A DNA stretch of 14,628 bases from Candidatus Omnitrophota bacterium (GTDB lineage: Bacteria; Omnitrophota; Gorgyraeia; 2-02-FULL-51-18; JAGOUK01). Below the pieces are notes generated by a model. That model ran no database searches. It saw only the letters and a list, made by a program, of their open reading frames with translations, and was not told the origin of the DNA. The translations under genes and the position numbers were made by a program. The number at the start of each line of letters is the position of its first letter. Position 1 is the first letter of the stretch. The stretch lies in the NCBI GenBank assembly GCA_015231685.1, contig JADGBA010000021.1, positions 1-14,628 on the forward strand, given 5' to 3'. Positions 1 through 7,219 of the stretch are shown piece by piece.

Positions 1-5
1 AGATA

Positions 6-1313
6 ATGCACAAGAAGCTGGAAGCCAGAATAACCAACAAAAAGGCCGTCGTCGGCATCATGGGGCTTGGCTATGTCGGGCTGCCTCTGGCGATGGGTTT
101 TGCGAACGCCGGGTATTCCGTCATCGGATTTGAAAAATCCAGGGAAAAGGCCGGTAAACTCAAAAAGGGTGTTTCCTATATTGATGACGTGGCGGACGCG
201 GAAATCCGTTCCGCCGCCAAAAACGGCAGGTTCCGCCCCACCACGGATTTTGATCAAATCCAGAAAACCGACTGCATCATTGTTTGTGTGCCGACGCCGC
301 TCGGTAAGACGCGTGAGCCGGATTTGTCTTTTATTGTCGCGGCGGTGAAGACCATCGCGAAGCACCTTAAAAAGGGTCAGCTCGTGGTCCTGGAGAGCAC
401 CACCTATCCGGGGACCACCGAAGAAAACGTCCGTGTGATTCTTGAAAAGGAGACGGGTCTTAAGGCCGGCAAGGATTTCTTTCTGGGTTTCTCTCCGGAG
501 AGGGTGGACCCGGGCAACCGTGATTTCAGGATCACACAGATCCCCAAAGTGGTCGGCGGGATTGACGCGCGATCAGGCCGTCTGATCGAGTCTCTTTACA
601 GCGGGGTATTTGAGAAGGTCATACCTGTCTCTTCCGCGGGAGCGGCGGAGATGGTGAAGCTGCTCGAGAACACCTACCGGAGCGTCAATATCGCGCTCAT
701 CAATGAAGTCGCGATGATCTGCGACACCCTGAAGATTGATGTCTGGGAAGTGATCCGTGCGGCCTCTTCCAAGCCCTTCGGATTCATGCCGTTTTATCCG
801 GGGCCGGGCATCGGGGGACACTGTATCTCCATCGACCCGATGTATCTCGCCTGGAAGGTCCGTCTTCACGGCTATGAGCCCCGCATGATCGAGCTCGCTC
901 AGACGATCAACGACCGGATGCCCGATGTGGTGTGCGAGCGGGCATCAAGGATTCTCAACGGGAGAGGCCGGCCGCTCAAAGGCTCGAAGATTCTTCTTTT
1001 GGGCGTGGCCTATAAGAAGAACGTCTCGGACACGAGGGAGTCCCCGGCTCTGGCGGTGATGGCGCGTCTGGTTCGCAGCGGCGCTTCGGTGAAGTATCAT
1101 GACGCGCATGTGCCGGCGATTGTTGTGGAAGGCAAAAAATACCGTTCGGCGCCGTTTGGATCCGGACTGTGCGCCGCTTCCGATTTGATCATGGTTTTGA
1201 CGGATCATGAGCGGGTCGACTATGGGCTGGTGGCGGCATCCAAAACGCCGGTTTTGGACACTCGTAACGCACTTCGGGCCCAGAAGCAGAGAAAAGATCT
1301 GCATCGATTGTAA
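6..1313 (+). CDS. wbpA: UDP-N-acetyl-D-glucosamine 6-dehydrogenase (WbpA/TviB type)
   Basis: Cytosolic NAD-dependent enzyme expected to oxidise C6 of UDP-GlcNAc twice, giving UDP-GlcNAcA for surface polysaccharide. The Rossmann motif GLGYVG is at residues 20-25. A middle stretch reads ESTTYPGTTEE, and the signature GPGIGGHC ends in the catalytic Cys273, followed by SIDP. The C-terminal domain carries AYKKNVSDTRESPA. I recall Pseudomonas aeruginosa WbpA as about 436 residues, so 435 aa suggests a full-length protein. The reading frame is open to the left edge and only 5 bases precede the ATG, so no ribosome site can be seen and a start slightly upstream is possible. The next gene begins 20 nt after the TAA. 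The GGHC motif favours the UDP-HexNAc dehydrogenase branch over UDP-glucose dehydrogenase; the exact substrate is inferred from resemblance. Confidence 0.92.
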   Translation: MHKKLEARITNKKAVVGIMGLGYVGLPLAMGFANAGYSVIGFEKSREKAGKLKKGVSYIDDVADAEIRSAAKNGRFRPTTDFDQIQKTDCIIVCVPTPLGKTREPDLSFIVAAVKTIAKHLKKGQLVVLESTTYPGTTEENVRVILEKETGLKAGKDFFLGFSPERVDPGNRDFRITQIPKVVGGIDARSGRLIESLYSGVFEKVIPVSSAGAAEMVKLLENTYRSVNIALINEVAMICDTLKIDVWEVIRAASSKPFGFMPFYPGPGIGGHCISIDPMYLAWKVRLHGYEPRMIELAQTINDRMPDVVCERASRILNGRGRPLKGSKILLLGVAYKKNVSDTRESPALAVMARLVRSGASVKYHDAHVPAIVVEGKKYRSAPFGSGLCAASDLIMVLTDHERVDYGLVAASKTPVLDTRNALRAQKQRKDLHRL

Positions 1314-1333
1314 TCATAGCGGAAAGGATTTTT

Positions 1334-2356
1334 ATGAAGGACAGAATTCTTGTCACGGGCGGCGCGGGTTTTATCGGTTCCAACATCGTCGAGTCGCTTG
1401 TGAAGCTCGGAAAACGCGTCGCGGTGCTGGATGATTTTTCTTCGGGACAGATGGAGCACATCCGGCCGTTTCTTAAACACATCCGCTTGTGCCGCGGTGA
1501 TATTCGAAGCCCGAAGGACGTAAAGACCGCGATGAAGGACTGTTCGATCGTCATTCATCAGGCGGCCATCCGGTCGGTGCCGAAGTCCGTGGACAAGCCG
1601 CTTTTGAGCCATGACGTGAACACCACCGGCACACTGGTCCTCTTGAACGAAGCCGTCCGGAGGGGCGTGAAGCGGTTTGTGTACGCTTCATCAAGCTCGG
1701 CCTATGGCGACGTGAGGAAGTTTCCCCAAAAAGAAACGGATCCCCTGAGGCCGCTTTCTCCCTACGGCGTGTCCAAGCTCTGCGCGGAGAATTACTGCTA
1801 CACCTACTTTGACAACCACGGGCTCAAAACCGTTTCTTTGAGATACTTTAACGTCTACGGTCCCCGTCAGAACCCCGAATCCCTTTATTCCGCGGTGGTG
1901 CCCGCGTTTATCGATCAGATACGAAGAGGGAAGGTTCCCGTGATCGATGGTACAGGCAAACAGTCGCGCGATTTTACCTACGTGGGCGACGTTGTCCGGG
2001 CCAATCTTCTGGCGGCGCTGGGGCCCGGCTCGCTCGGCGGATCGGTCTTCAATATCGCCGCGGGGAGCGATTATTCCGTGAACACGATCCTGTCCTTGAT
2101 CGCGAAGCATATGGGCGTGCGGGTGAAGCCCGCGCACGGTCCCGCCCGCCGGGGAGACGCGATGCGGACCTACGCGGATATTTCCGCGGCCAAAACGAAG
2201 CTCAAGTGGATGCCCAAAATGCCCCTCGATGAAGGGCTCAAGGAGACGGTGCGATGGTTCGTGGAAAAAAATCCCAAACGATTGTACTCACCGGTGGCGC
2301 CGGATTTATCGGATCGCATCTCTCGGATTATTTTGTTTCGGAGGGATTCCGGGTGA
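1334..2356 (+). CDS. Extended SDR, UDP-GlcNAc/GlcNAcA 4-epimerase-like (WbpP/TviC type)
   Basis: NAD-dependent extended short-chain dehydrogenase, probably interconverting gluco and galacto UDP-HexNAc or its uronic acid. Visible features are TGGAGFIGS (residues 8-16), the segment HQAAIRSVPKSVDKP, the serine motif ASSSSAYGD, catalytic Tyr144-xxx-Lys148 (YGVSK), RYFNVYGPRQ and SRDFTYVGDV. These resemble P. aeruginosa WbpP and Salmonella TviC. A WbpA homologue directly upstream matches the TviB-TviC pairing that makes UDP-GalNAcA. AAGGA at 1324-1328 sits 5 nt before the ATG. The family fold normally ends near ETVRWF (about residue 310). Here the frame runs about 27 residues further as an unremarkable basic tail that overlaps the next gene by 103 nt. 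That tail may be a lost-stop extension, or the overlap may reflect a frameshift or an indel at the A7 run 2265-2271. Confidence 0.88.
   Translation: MKDRILVTGGAGFIGSNIVESLVKLGKRVAVLDDFSSGQMEHIRPFLKHIRLCRGDIRSPKDVKTAMKDCSIVIHQAAIRSVPKSVDKPLLSHDVNTTGTLVLLNEAVRRGVKRFVYASSSSAYGDVRKFPQKETDPLRPLSPYGVSKLCAENYCYTYFDNHGLKTVSLRYFNVYGPRQNPESLYSAVVPAFIDQIRRGKVPVIDGTGKQSRDFTYVGDVVRANLLAALGPGSLGGSVFNIAAGSDYSVNTILSLIAKHMGVRVKPAHGPARRGDAMRTYADISAAKTKLKWMPKMPLDEGLKETVRWFVEKNPKRLYSPVAPDLSDRISRIILFRRDSG
2240..2245 (+). promoter_or_regulatory. Ribosome binding site inside the upstream gene, setting the start at 2254
   Basis: AAGGAG lies 8 nt before the ATG at 2254, within the 3' end of the upstream epimerase gene. 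This strong Shine-Dalgarno match supports independent initiation of the decarboxylase despite the 103-nt out-of-frame overlap. Confidence 0.7.
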
Positions 2357-3219
2357 TCTGCGTGGACAATTTTTTGACAGGTTCGAGAGAGAATATCCGT
2401 CATCTGCAGAAAGATCCAAGATTCTCGCTATACTGTCATGATGTTTCGGAGCGGATCCGCATCCGGGGGGAGGTTCACAGTATTTTTCATTTTGCCTCAC
2501 CGGCAAGCCCCGTGGACTACCTCAAATATCCCATAAAAACGCTCAAGGTGGGATCTCTGGGAACGCACAATTCGCTGGGTCTGGCCAAAGCAAAGCGCGC
2601 CAGATTTGTTCTTGCGTCCACCTCCGAGGTTTACGGAGATCCCGCCGTTCATCCGCAAAAGGAGGATTATTGGGGGCATGTGAACCCTATCGGCCCCCGG
2701 GGGGTGTACGATGAAGCCAAGCGTTTCGCGGAGGCTCTGTCTCTGGCCTATTACAGAACGCATCAGATTGATGTTAAGATTGGAAGAATTTTTAATACAT
2801 ACGGCCCGAGAATGCGGGCGCACGACGGACGGGTGATCCCCAATTTTATCGATCAAGCGCTTAAAGGGGAGCCGCTGACCGTTTACGGAAAAGGTAAACA
2901 GACGCGTAGCTACGGTTACATTGACGATCTGGTGAGGGGTTATGTTCTCCTGTGGCGCTCAAAATACACGGGACCTTTTAATCTCGGCAACCCCGCGGAA
3001 TACGACATTCTCGAACTCGCGCGGGTCATTATCGAGCTGACCGGATCTAAGTCCAAGCTCGTGTATGAAGCCCTGCCCGTGGATGATCCCAAACGGCGGT
3101 GTCCCGACATTCGCCGGGCAAAAAAATATCTGGGCTGGTCACCTCGCGTGAATTTGCGGGGGGGGCTCAAGCGCACGATCAAGGATTTTACAAGCCGGCT
3201 TCAGCGTAGATCGCGTTAA
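2254..3219 (+). CDS. uxs: UDP-glucuronate decarboxylase (UDP-xylose synthase)
   Basis: Extended SDR expected to oxidise UDP-GlcA at C4, decarboxylate it and reduce it again to UDP-xylose; a cytosolic, NAD-bound enzyme. The family pattern is strong in 321 aa: TGGAGFIGSHL, then DNFLTGSREN, HFASPASPVDYLKYPIKTLK, ASTSEVYGDPAVHPQKEDYW, NPIGPRGVYDEAK with Tyr152-xxx-Lys156, GRIFNTYGPRM, and DGRVIPNFI. The combination of SPASP and STSEVYGDP with YWG-x-VNPIGPR is typical of UXS. The start at 2254 has a good ribosome site and gives a normal short N-terminus before the Rossmann fold. The gene begins inside the upstream epimerase in another frame. The left block carries no clear UDP-glucose dehydrogenase to supply its substrate; the second dehydrogenase at 3905 or a gene outside the window would have to do so. 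Confidence 0.93.
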   Translation: MVRGKKSQTIVLTGGAGFIGSHLSDYFVSEGFRVICVDNFLTGSRENIRHLQKDPRFSLYCHDVSERIRIRGEVHSIFHFASPASPVDYLKYPIKTLKVGSLGTHNSLGLAKAKRARFVLASTSEVYGDPAVHPQKEDYWGHVNPIGPRGVYDEAKRFAEALSLAYYRTHQIDVKIGRIFNTYGPRMRAHDGRVIPNFIDQALKGEPLTVYGKGKQTRSYGYIDDLVRGYVLLWRSKYTGPFNLGNPAEYDILELARVIIELTGSKSKLVYEALPVDDPKRRCPDIRRAKKYLGWSPRVNLRGGLKRTIKDFTSRLQRRSR

Positions 3220-3227
3220 CCCTTGTC

Positions 3228-3274
3228 GCCTGCGGGTGTTGTGTTGAATGATCCGTCCGGCAGGCTTTATGTTT
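3228..3274 (+). terminator. Possible weak intrinsic terminator after the decarboxylase gene
   Basis: GCCTGC (3228-3233) pairs with GCAGGC (3260-3265), with two more G-C pairs inside after one mismatch. The loop is long, about 20 nt, and an imperfect T tract (TTTATGTTT, 3266-3274) follows. The hairpin begins 8 nt after the stop codon. The long loop and broken T tract make this a weak candidate; transcription may be only partly stopped. Confidence 0.35.
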
Positions 3275-3294
3275 GAAGAAGGTTCTACTATAAT
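3266..3294 (+). promoter_or_regulatory. Candidate sigma70-type promoter upstream of the NUDIX gene
   Basis: A perfect -10 hexamer TATAAT is at 3289-3294. The best-spaced -35 (17 nt) is TTTATG at 3266-3271, which matches TTGACA at only three of six positions; TTGAAG at 3273-3278 is a better hexamer but is too close. Transcription would start near 3301, leaving a leader of about 48 nt. The 129-nt gap in an otherwise packed locus supports a promoter here. Confidence 0.45.
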
Positions 3295-3296
3295 GA

Positions 3297-3332
3297 CGCT
3301 TTTGCCCGCGGGCCAGGATAGCGCCAAAAGTG
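3297..3332 (+). other. Inverted repeat in the NUDIX leader
   Basis: CGCTTTTG (3297-3304) pairs with CAAAAGTG (3325-3332): eight pairs including one G-T wobble, enclosing about 20 nt that contain the palindrome CCCGCGGG. It lies just downstream of the TATAAT box and ends 3 nt before the ribosome site. It could be an operator or a leader hairpin, or chance. There is no T tract, so it is not an obvious terminator. Confidence 0.3.
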
Positions 3333-3348
3333 ATTAGGAGGAGGGTTT

Positions 3349-3885
3349 ATGCGGAGGGTTCATACACGGCAGACGGTCTTTGAGACGCCGTGGTTTGAAG
3401 TGATCGCCAAATCCGATCCCGATCATCAAGAGGAGCCGCCCTATTACGCGATTCAGACGTCCGATTATGTGACGGTGTTGGCAATCACCGAGGCGTCCGA
3501 AGTGCTATTGGTTCAGCAATTTCGTCCGGCGGTGGAGGCGACGACGCTCGAGCTTCCCAGCGGACATGTGGATCCGCCGGAGACTCCCGAAGCGGCTGCC
3601 CGGCGCGAGCTCGAAGAAGAAACCGGTTTTATCGCCGGTTCTTTGGAGTTGTTGGGGTGCCTGATTCCGGACACCGGGCGTTTGTCCAACCGGTTGTGGT
3701 GTTTTTACGCCTCAGGTGTCCGGCGTTCCGAAAATGGTGTTCCCACCGAGGGCGGGCTTCAATGCGTGTGTTTGAGCCCCTTGGAGTTGAACCGTCGCAT
3801 GAATACGGGCGCTTTTGACCATGCGCTGCATTTGGCGGTTCTGAGTTTGGCTGCCGCCAAAGGCAAGTGGTCTTTCGGCGTATGA
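3349..3885 (+). CDS. NUDIX hydrolase, ADP-ribose pyrophosphatase-like
   Basis: A 178-aa cytosolic hydrolase expected to cleave a nucleoside diphosphate linked to another moiety, in a metal-dependent way. The complete NUDIX box lies at residues 72-94, from Gly72 through Glu78 to the metal-binding REL-EEETGF segment (Arg86, Glu87, Glu90, Glu91). It is preceded by VLLVQQFRPAVEATTLELPS, the arrangement found in ADP-ribose and nucleotide-sugar pyrophosphatases. AGGAGGAGG at 3336-3344 provides a very strong ribosome site, and the gene has its own candidate promoter. It sits between two nucleotide-sugar genes and ends 19 nt before the next one, so it may cleave a nucleotide sugar or recycle a nucleotide by-product, or it may be a bystander. 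The substrate cannot be read from the sequence. Confidence 0.9.
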   Translation: MRRVHTRQTVFETPWFEVIAKSDPDHQEEPPYYAIQTSDYVTVLAITEASEVLLVQQFRPAVEATTLELPSGHVDPPETPEAAARRELEEETGFIAGSLELLGCLIPDTGRLSNRLWCFYASGVRRSENGVPTEGGLQCVCLSPLELNRRMNTGAFDHALHLAVLSLAAAKGKWSFGV

Positions 3886-3904
3886 CCGATGAGGATGCAT
3901 TGAA

Positions 3905-5134
3905 ATGAAAGTCCAGAAGAACAAAAAGAAGTCCGCCGGCTTTTTGAAGGGCCGGGTGTGCGTGGTCGGAGGGGCAGGACATGTGGGGCTGCCGCTCGGG
4001 TTGGTGTTTGCCGATCGCGGGTTCGAAGTCGTTGTGTATGATCTCAACATCGAAGCCCTGAACACGATACGCTCCGGACGGGTCCCGTTCATGGAGAAGG
4101 GGTCCGCGGCGCTTCTGGAGAAGGTTTTGAAATCCGGAAAGCTTTTACTTTCGAATGATCCCCACGCGATAGCCGGAGCCGAGGTGGTCATCATCACCAT
4201 CGGAACGCCGGTTGATGAATTTCTCAATCCCGACACCAAAGTCATCAAAGATTGTATGGACCGGCTTCTTCCTTACCTGGATGACGGACAGCTGATTCTC
4301 CTTCGTTCGACGGTGTATCCGGGCACCACGCAGTGGTTGGACAAGTACCTCAAGCGCAATAAGAAGAAGGTCCGGGTGGCCTTTTGTCCGGAGCGCGTCG
4401 TGCAGGGGTATGCGATCGAAGAAGTGCAGAAGCTTCCGCAAATCGTCAGCGGTGTGACCCCCGAGGCCGAGGAAGATGCCGCACGCCTTTTTGCACGGAT
4501 CGCGCCGCAGGTGGTACGCCTGCGTCCGATGGAGGCGGAATTCGCCAAGCTCTTTTCGAATGCGTATCGTTACATCCAATTCGCGATATCGAACCAGTTT
4601 TTTATGATCGCCCACTCCGCAGGATTGGATTTTGACCGGATCATTGAGGGTATGAAGAAGAATTATCCGAGGGCCGCGGAGATTCCCCGGGCGGGATTTG
4701 CGGCCGGACCGTGTCTTCTGAAGGACACGATGCAGTTGGCCGCCTTTTCGGACAATCAATTCAGCCTCGGTCATTCCGCGATGAATATCAACGAAGGTTT
4801 GGTGCTGTATCTGGTTGCGGCTCTCGAGAAGAAATACCGCCTGGACCGTTCGGTTGTCGGGCTTCTCGGGATGGCGTTTAAGGCCGAAAGCGACGACATA
4901 CGATCATCCTTAAGTTACAAGCTCAAGAAAGTTCTTCTGTATCATGCCAAGGAAGTGTTGACGACCGATCCCTATGTCAAAACTGATCCATCGCTTCTGG
5001 ACGCATCGGAGGTCATCCGGAAGAGCGATCTTCTGATTCTTTGCGTCCCGCATAAGGCGTACCGGAAGCTGCGGTTCGGCAAAAAACCCGTGGTGGATAT
5101 CTGGGGGTTTTTGAACAAGGGAACCGGGATTTGA
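3905..5134 (+). CDS. Nucleotide-sugar dehydrogenase, second subfamily (UDP-Glc/UDP-ManNAc dehydrogenase superfamily)
   Basis: A 409-aa NAD-dependent dehydrogenase that would oxidise C6 of a nucleotide sugar to a uronic acid. After a lysine-rich start (KNKKK) comes the Rossmann motif VVGGAGHVGLPLG (Gly23 to Gly28). TIGTPVDEFLNPD, LLRSTVYPGTTQW and AFCPERVVQGYA follow. The active-site segment is GFAAGPCLLKD with Cys270, Lys273 and Asp274. The C-terminal NDP-binding domain includes GMAFKAESDDIRSSLSYKLK. GGAGHVGLPL and GFAAGPCLLKD differ clearly from the WbpA-type gene at 6-1313, so this is not a duplicate. GAGG (3891-3894) lies 10 nt before the ATG. Its stop overlaps the next gene's TTG start. 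The substrate is uncertain; UDP-Glc or a UDP-HexNAc are both possible. Confidence 0.88.
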   Translation: MKVQKNKKKSAGFLKGRVCVVGGAGHVGLPLGLVFADRGFEVVVYDLNIEALNTIRSGRVPFMEKGSAALLEKVLKSGKLLLSNDPHAIAGAEVVIITIGTPVDEFLNPDTKVIKDCMDRLLPYLDDGQLILLRSTVYPGTTQWLDKYLKRNKKKVRVAFCPERVVQGYAIEEVQKLPQIVSGVTPEAEEDAARLFARIAPQVVRLRPMEAEFAKLFSNAYRYIQFAISNQFFMIAHSAGLDFDRIIEGMKKNYPRAAEIPRAGFAAGPCLLKDTMQLAAFSDNQFSLGHSAMNINEGLVLYLVAALEKKYRLDRSVVGLLGMAFKAESDDIRSSLSYKLKKVLLYHAKEVLTTDPYVKTDPSLLDASEVIRKSDLLILCVPHKAYRKLRFGKKPVVDIWGFLNKGTGI

Positions 5135-6177
5135 AGCGTTTGTTACGCGTAGGGATTGTCGGTCTCGGCTTCGGACAGAATGTGCATTTGCCGGTTTTTG
5201 GTACCCATCCCCGGTGTCGGGTCACGGCCCTATGCGCCCGGACTCCGGGCAAGGCCGCCCGCATCGCTGAGCAGGCTTCGGTTCCCAATGCTTTTTCGGA
5301 TTGGCGCCGGATGATCCGCTCGTCGGAAGTGGATGCGGTTGCGCTGGCGGTGACGCCCGGTCTTCAGGCCAAAATCGCTCTCGCTGCACTTCGGCGGGGG
5401 AAGCATGTGTTTTTGGAGAAGCCGGTTGCCCTGGCAGATGGCCAGGCGGAAGCGCTTCACCGTGAGGCTCAAAAGCGGAAGTTGGCGCATGCGGTGGATT
5501 TTGAATTTTGCATGACGCCCGCCTGGATTCAGGCCCGAAGAATGATTGACGGCGGACGCATCGGACGGCTTCGGCATGCCGTTGTGAATTGGAATGTCGA
5601 GTCGTATGCCAACCGGCTCCGACGCGCCACCTGGAAGAACGAACCCGCCGCGGGCGGAGGCGTTCTTTATGCGTTCGGATCGCATCTTTTTTTTAATGTG
5701 GAATGGCTGTTCGGCAAAATCAAACGTCTGTGGGTGGGGACGGGCCGAGCCAAAGACCTTCCCGCCGGCGGCGAAACACATCTCTCGGGAGTGATTGAAC
5801 TTCGCAGCGGGGGGGTGGTGACGGCGCAGATCAGCACGCAGGCCTTCATGGGAAACGGTCACCGCTGGGAGTGTTATGGCGCCGACGGGGCCATGGTCCT
5901 GGAGAATCGCACCGGTGATTATATCCGCGGTTTTGGTTTGTCGTATGCCCGGCGAGACCAAACGAAGTTTCGGCGTGTGGCGCTTCGGGAGAAGGGCTCA
6001 AGGAAGGCATCGGACGGACGTATTCCCGCGGTTTATGGGGTGGCCGACCGGTTTGTACGGCGCGCTCTCGGAGACAAGGTTTCGGGATATCCGACGCTTG
6101 CCGAAGGATGCCGGGTTCAAAAGCTTTTGACAGCCGCAAGAACCTCCGTCCGTCGGGGCGGATGGGTCAGCGTATGA
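5131..6177 (+). CDS. Gfo/Idh/MocA family NAD(P)-dependent sugar oxidoreductase
   Basis: A 348-aa cytosolic oxidoreductase that would oxidise or reduce a ring hydroxyl or keto group on a sugar or sugar nucleotide. The N-terminal Rossmann fold has VGIVGLGFGQNVHLPVF (Gly11, Gly13, Gly15), and the family marker EKPVA is at residues 96-100. The C-terminal half is a typical alpha/beta substrate domain (GGGVLYAFGSHLFFNVEWLFG). The start is TTG at 5131, overlapping the upstream TGA in the string TTGA. AAGGGA (5117-5122) sits 8 nt before it, so translation is probably coupled. It could play the WbpB role (3-oxidation of UDP-GlcNAcA), but its N-terminus does not look like the WbpB proteins I remember, and its place in the 3905-10017 block suggests another partner. 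Confidence 0.87.
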   Translation: MKRLLRVGIVGLGFGQNVHLPVFGTHPRCRVTALCARTPGKAARIAEQASVPNAFSDWRRMIRSSEVDAVALAVTPGLQAKIALAALRRGKHVFLEKPVALADGQAEALHREAQKRKLAHAVDFEFCMTPAWIQARRMIDGGRIGRLRHAVVNWNVESYANRLRRATWKNEPAAGGGVLYAFGSHLFFNVEWLFGKIKRLWVGTGRAKDLPAGGETHLSGVIELRSGGVVTAQISTQAFMGNGHRWECYGADGAMVLENRTGDYIRGFGLSYARRDQTKFRRVALREKGSRKASDGRIPAVYGVADRFVRRALGDKVSGYPTLAEGCRVQKLLTAARTSVRRGGWVSV

Positions 6178-6198
6178 AACGGTGGGAAGGAATTTAAG

Positions 6199-7188
6199 AT
6201 GCACTATCTTGTGACAGGCGGTTCGGGATTCATCGGATCGGCCCTCGTGCGGCGGCTCGTGCAGGAGGGGCATACGGTGCGTGTGTTTGACAATTTGTCG
6301 CGGGGCATGGCCAGACGATTGTCGGGGCTGGAAGGGCAAATCGAGTTCATCCAGGGGGACGTCCGGGATGCGGATGCCGTAGACCGTGCCGTTCGGGGGA
6401 CCGACAGTGTCTGCCATCTGGCTTTTATCAATGGAACGGAATTTTTTTATCAGAAGCCGGGTTTGGTGATGGAGGTCGGCATCAAAGGGATGTTTCATGT
6501 GATGGATGCCTGCCACCGGCACGGCACGCCGGAGTTGGTGCTGGCTTCCAGTTCCGAAGTGTATCAAACACCCCCTTCCATTCCGACCGCGGAGGATGTG
6601 CCGTTGTCCGTTCCCAATCCGCTCAACCCCCGTTATTCGTACGGCTCCGCCAAGATCATCGGTGAACTTTTGGCGCTTCATTACGCCGCCGGGTCTCTAA
6701 AGCGCGTGTTGATTTTTCGCCCCCACAATGTCTACGGACCGGACATGGGTTGGGAGCACGTGATTCCGCAATTCGTGGTTCGCATGAAGCGGTTGTGCGA
6801 AGTGACCGGGGAGAAGAGTATCCGGTTTCCGATTCAGGGGACGGGGGACGAAACGCGCGCCTTCGTTCATATCGATGATTTTGTGGAAGGCCTGTGGCGT
6901 GTGATGCAAAAGGGGGAACACCGGAATATTTATCACATCGGGACACGCGAAGAAGTACCGATGCGGCGCATTGCTTCCCTGGTCGGGGAGTATTTTGGGA
7001 GAAAAGTTGAAGTGGAACGAGGCGTCGATGCATGCTGGGGCACCCCCCGGCGATGCCCGGACATCACACGGCTGGAGGTTTTGGGGTATCGGCCGAGGCT
7101 GACCCTCGCCGAGGGACTGCCCGGAGTTGCGCGGTGGTATGATGAACATTCACACGAAGCGCCCGATCACGGCGCGGTCAAGGGGTAG
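6199..7188 (+). CDS. NAD-dependent epimerase/dehydratase (extended SDR)
   Basis: A 329-aa cytosolic SDR that acts on a nucleotide sugar as a 4-epimerase, dehydratase or reductase; the sequence does not say which. Residues 5-13 read VTGGSGFIG. DNLSRGM follows the second strand, then QGDVRDADAV, the serine motif ASSSEVYQT, catalytic Tyr148-xxx-Lys152 (YGSAK), FRPHNVYGPDMGWEHVIPQF and TRAFVHIDDFVEG. The replacement of the usual GD by QT after SEVY sets it apart from the two SDRs in the left block. GGGAAGGAA (6184-6192) precedes the ATG. It starts 21 nt after the Gfo/Idh/MocA gene and is followed by the C-methyltransferase, so it may make the keto-sugar that is methylated. Confidence 0.86.
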   Translation: MHYLVTGGSGFIGSALVRRLVQEGHTVRVFDNLSRGMARRLSGLEGQIEFIQGDVRDADAVDRAVRGTDSVCHLAFINGTEFFYQKPGLVMEVGIKGMFHVMDACHRHGTPELVLASSSEVYQTPPSIPTAEDVPLSVPNPLNPRYSYGSAKIIGELLALHYAAGSLKRVLIFRPHNVYGPDMGWEHVIPQFVVRMKRLCEVTGEKSIRFPIQGTGDETRAFVHIDDFVEGLWRVMQKGEHRNIYHIGTREEVPMRRIASLVGEYFGRKVEVERGVDACWGTPRRCPDITRLEVLGYRPRLTLAEGLPGVARWYDEHSHEAPDHGAVKG

Positions 7189-7203
7189 ACGAGAATGCCA
7201 GCG

Positions 7204-7209
7204 AAAGGA
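7204..7209 (+). promoter_or_regulatory. Ribosome binding site setting the methyltransferase start at 7220
   Basis: AAAGGA lies 10 nt before the ATG at 7220. The earlier in-frame ATG at 7127 has no comparable site, lies inside the SDR gene, and would add a basic leader unlike the family. Confidence 0.5.
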
Positions 7210-7219
7210 TGCACACACC

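Noticed and set aside
2265..2271. A7 run as proof of a broken epimerase gene
   Set aside because: The epimerase fold is complete before the run and both genes keep their motifs, so neither is called a pseudogene; the alternatives are kept as a finding.
6174..6197. Tiny open frame of 7 codons (MKRWEGI) before the SDR start, overlapping the previous stop
   Set aside because: It has no ribosome site of its own and nothing suggests a leader peptide. The similar ATGAAACGGTGG at 10014 is a short chance match.
7127..7219. Longer N-terminus for the methyltransferase starting at ATG 7127
   Set aside because: It adds 31 mainly basic residues foreign to the family and lies mostly inside the SDR gene. 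The ATG at 7220 has a better ribosome site and places the CxxC motif normally.
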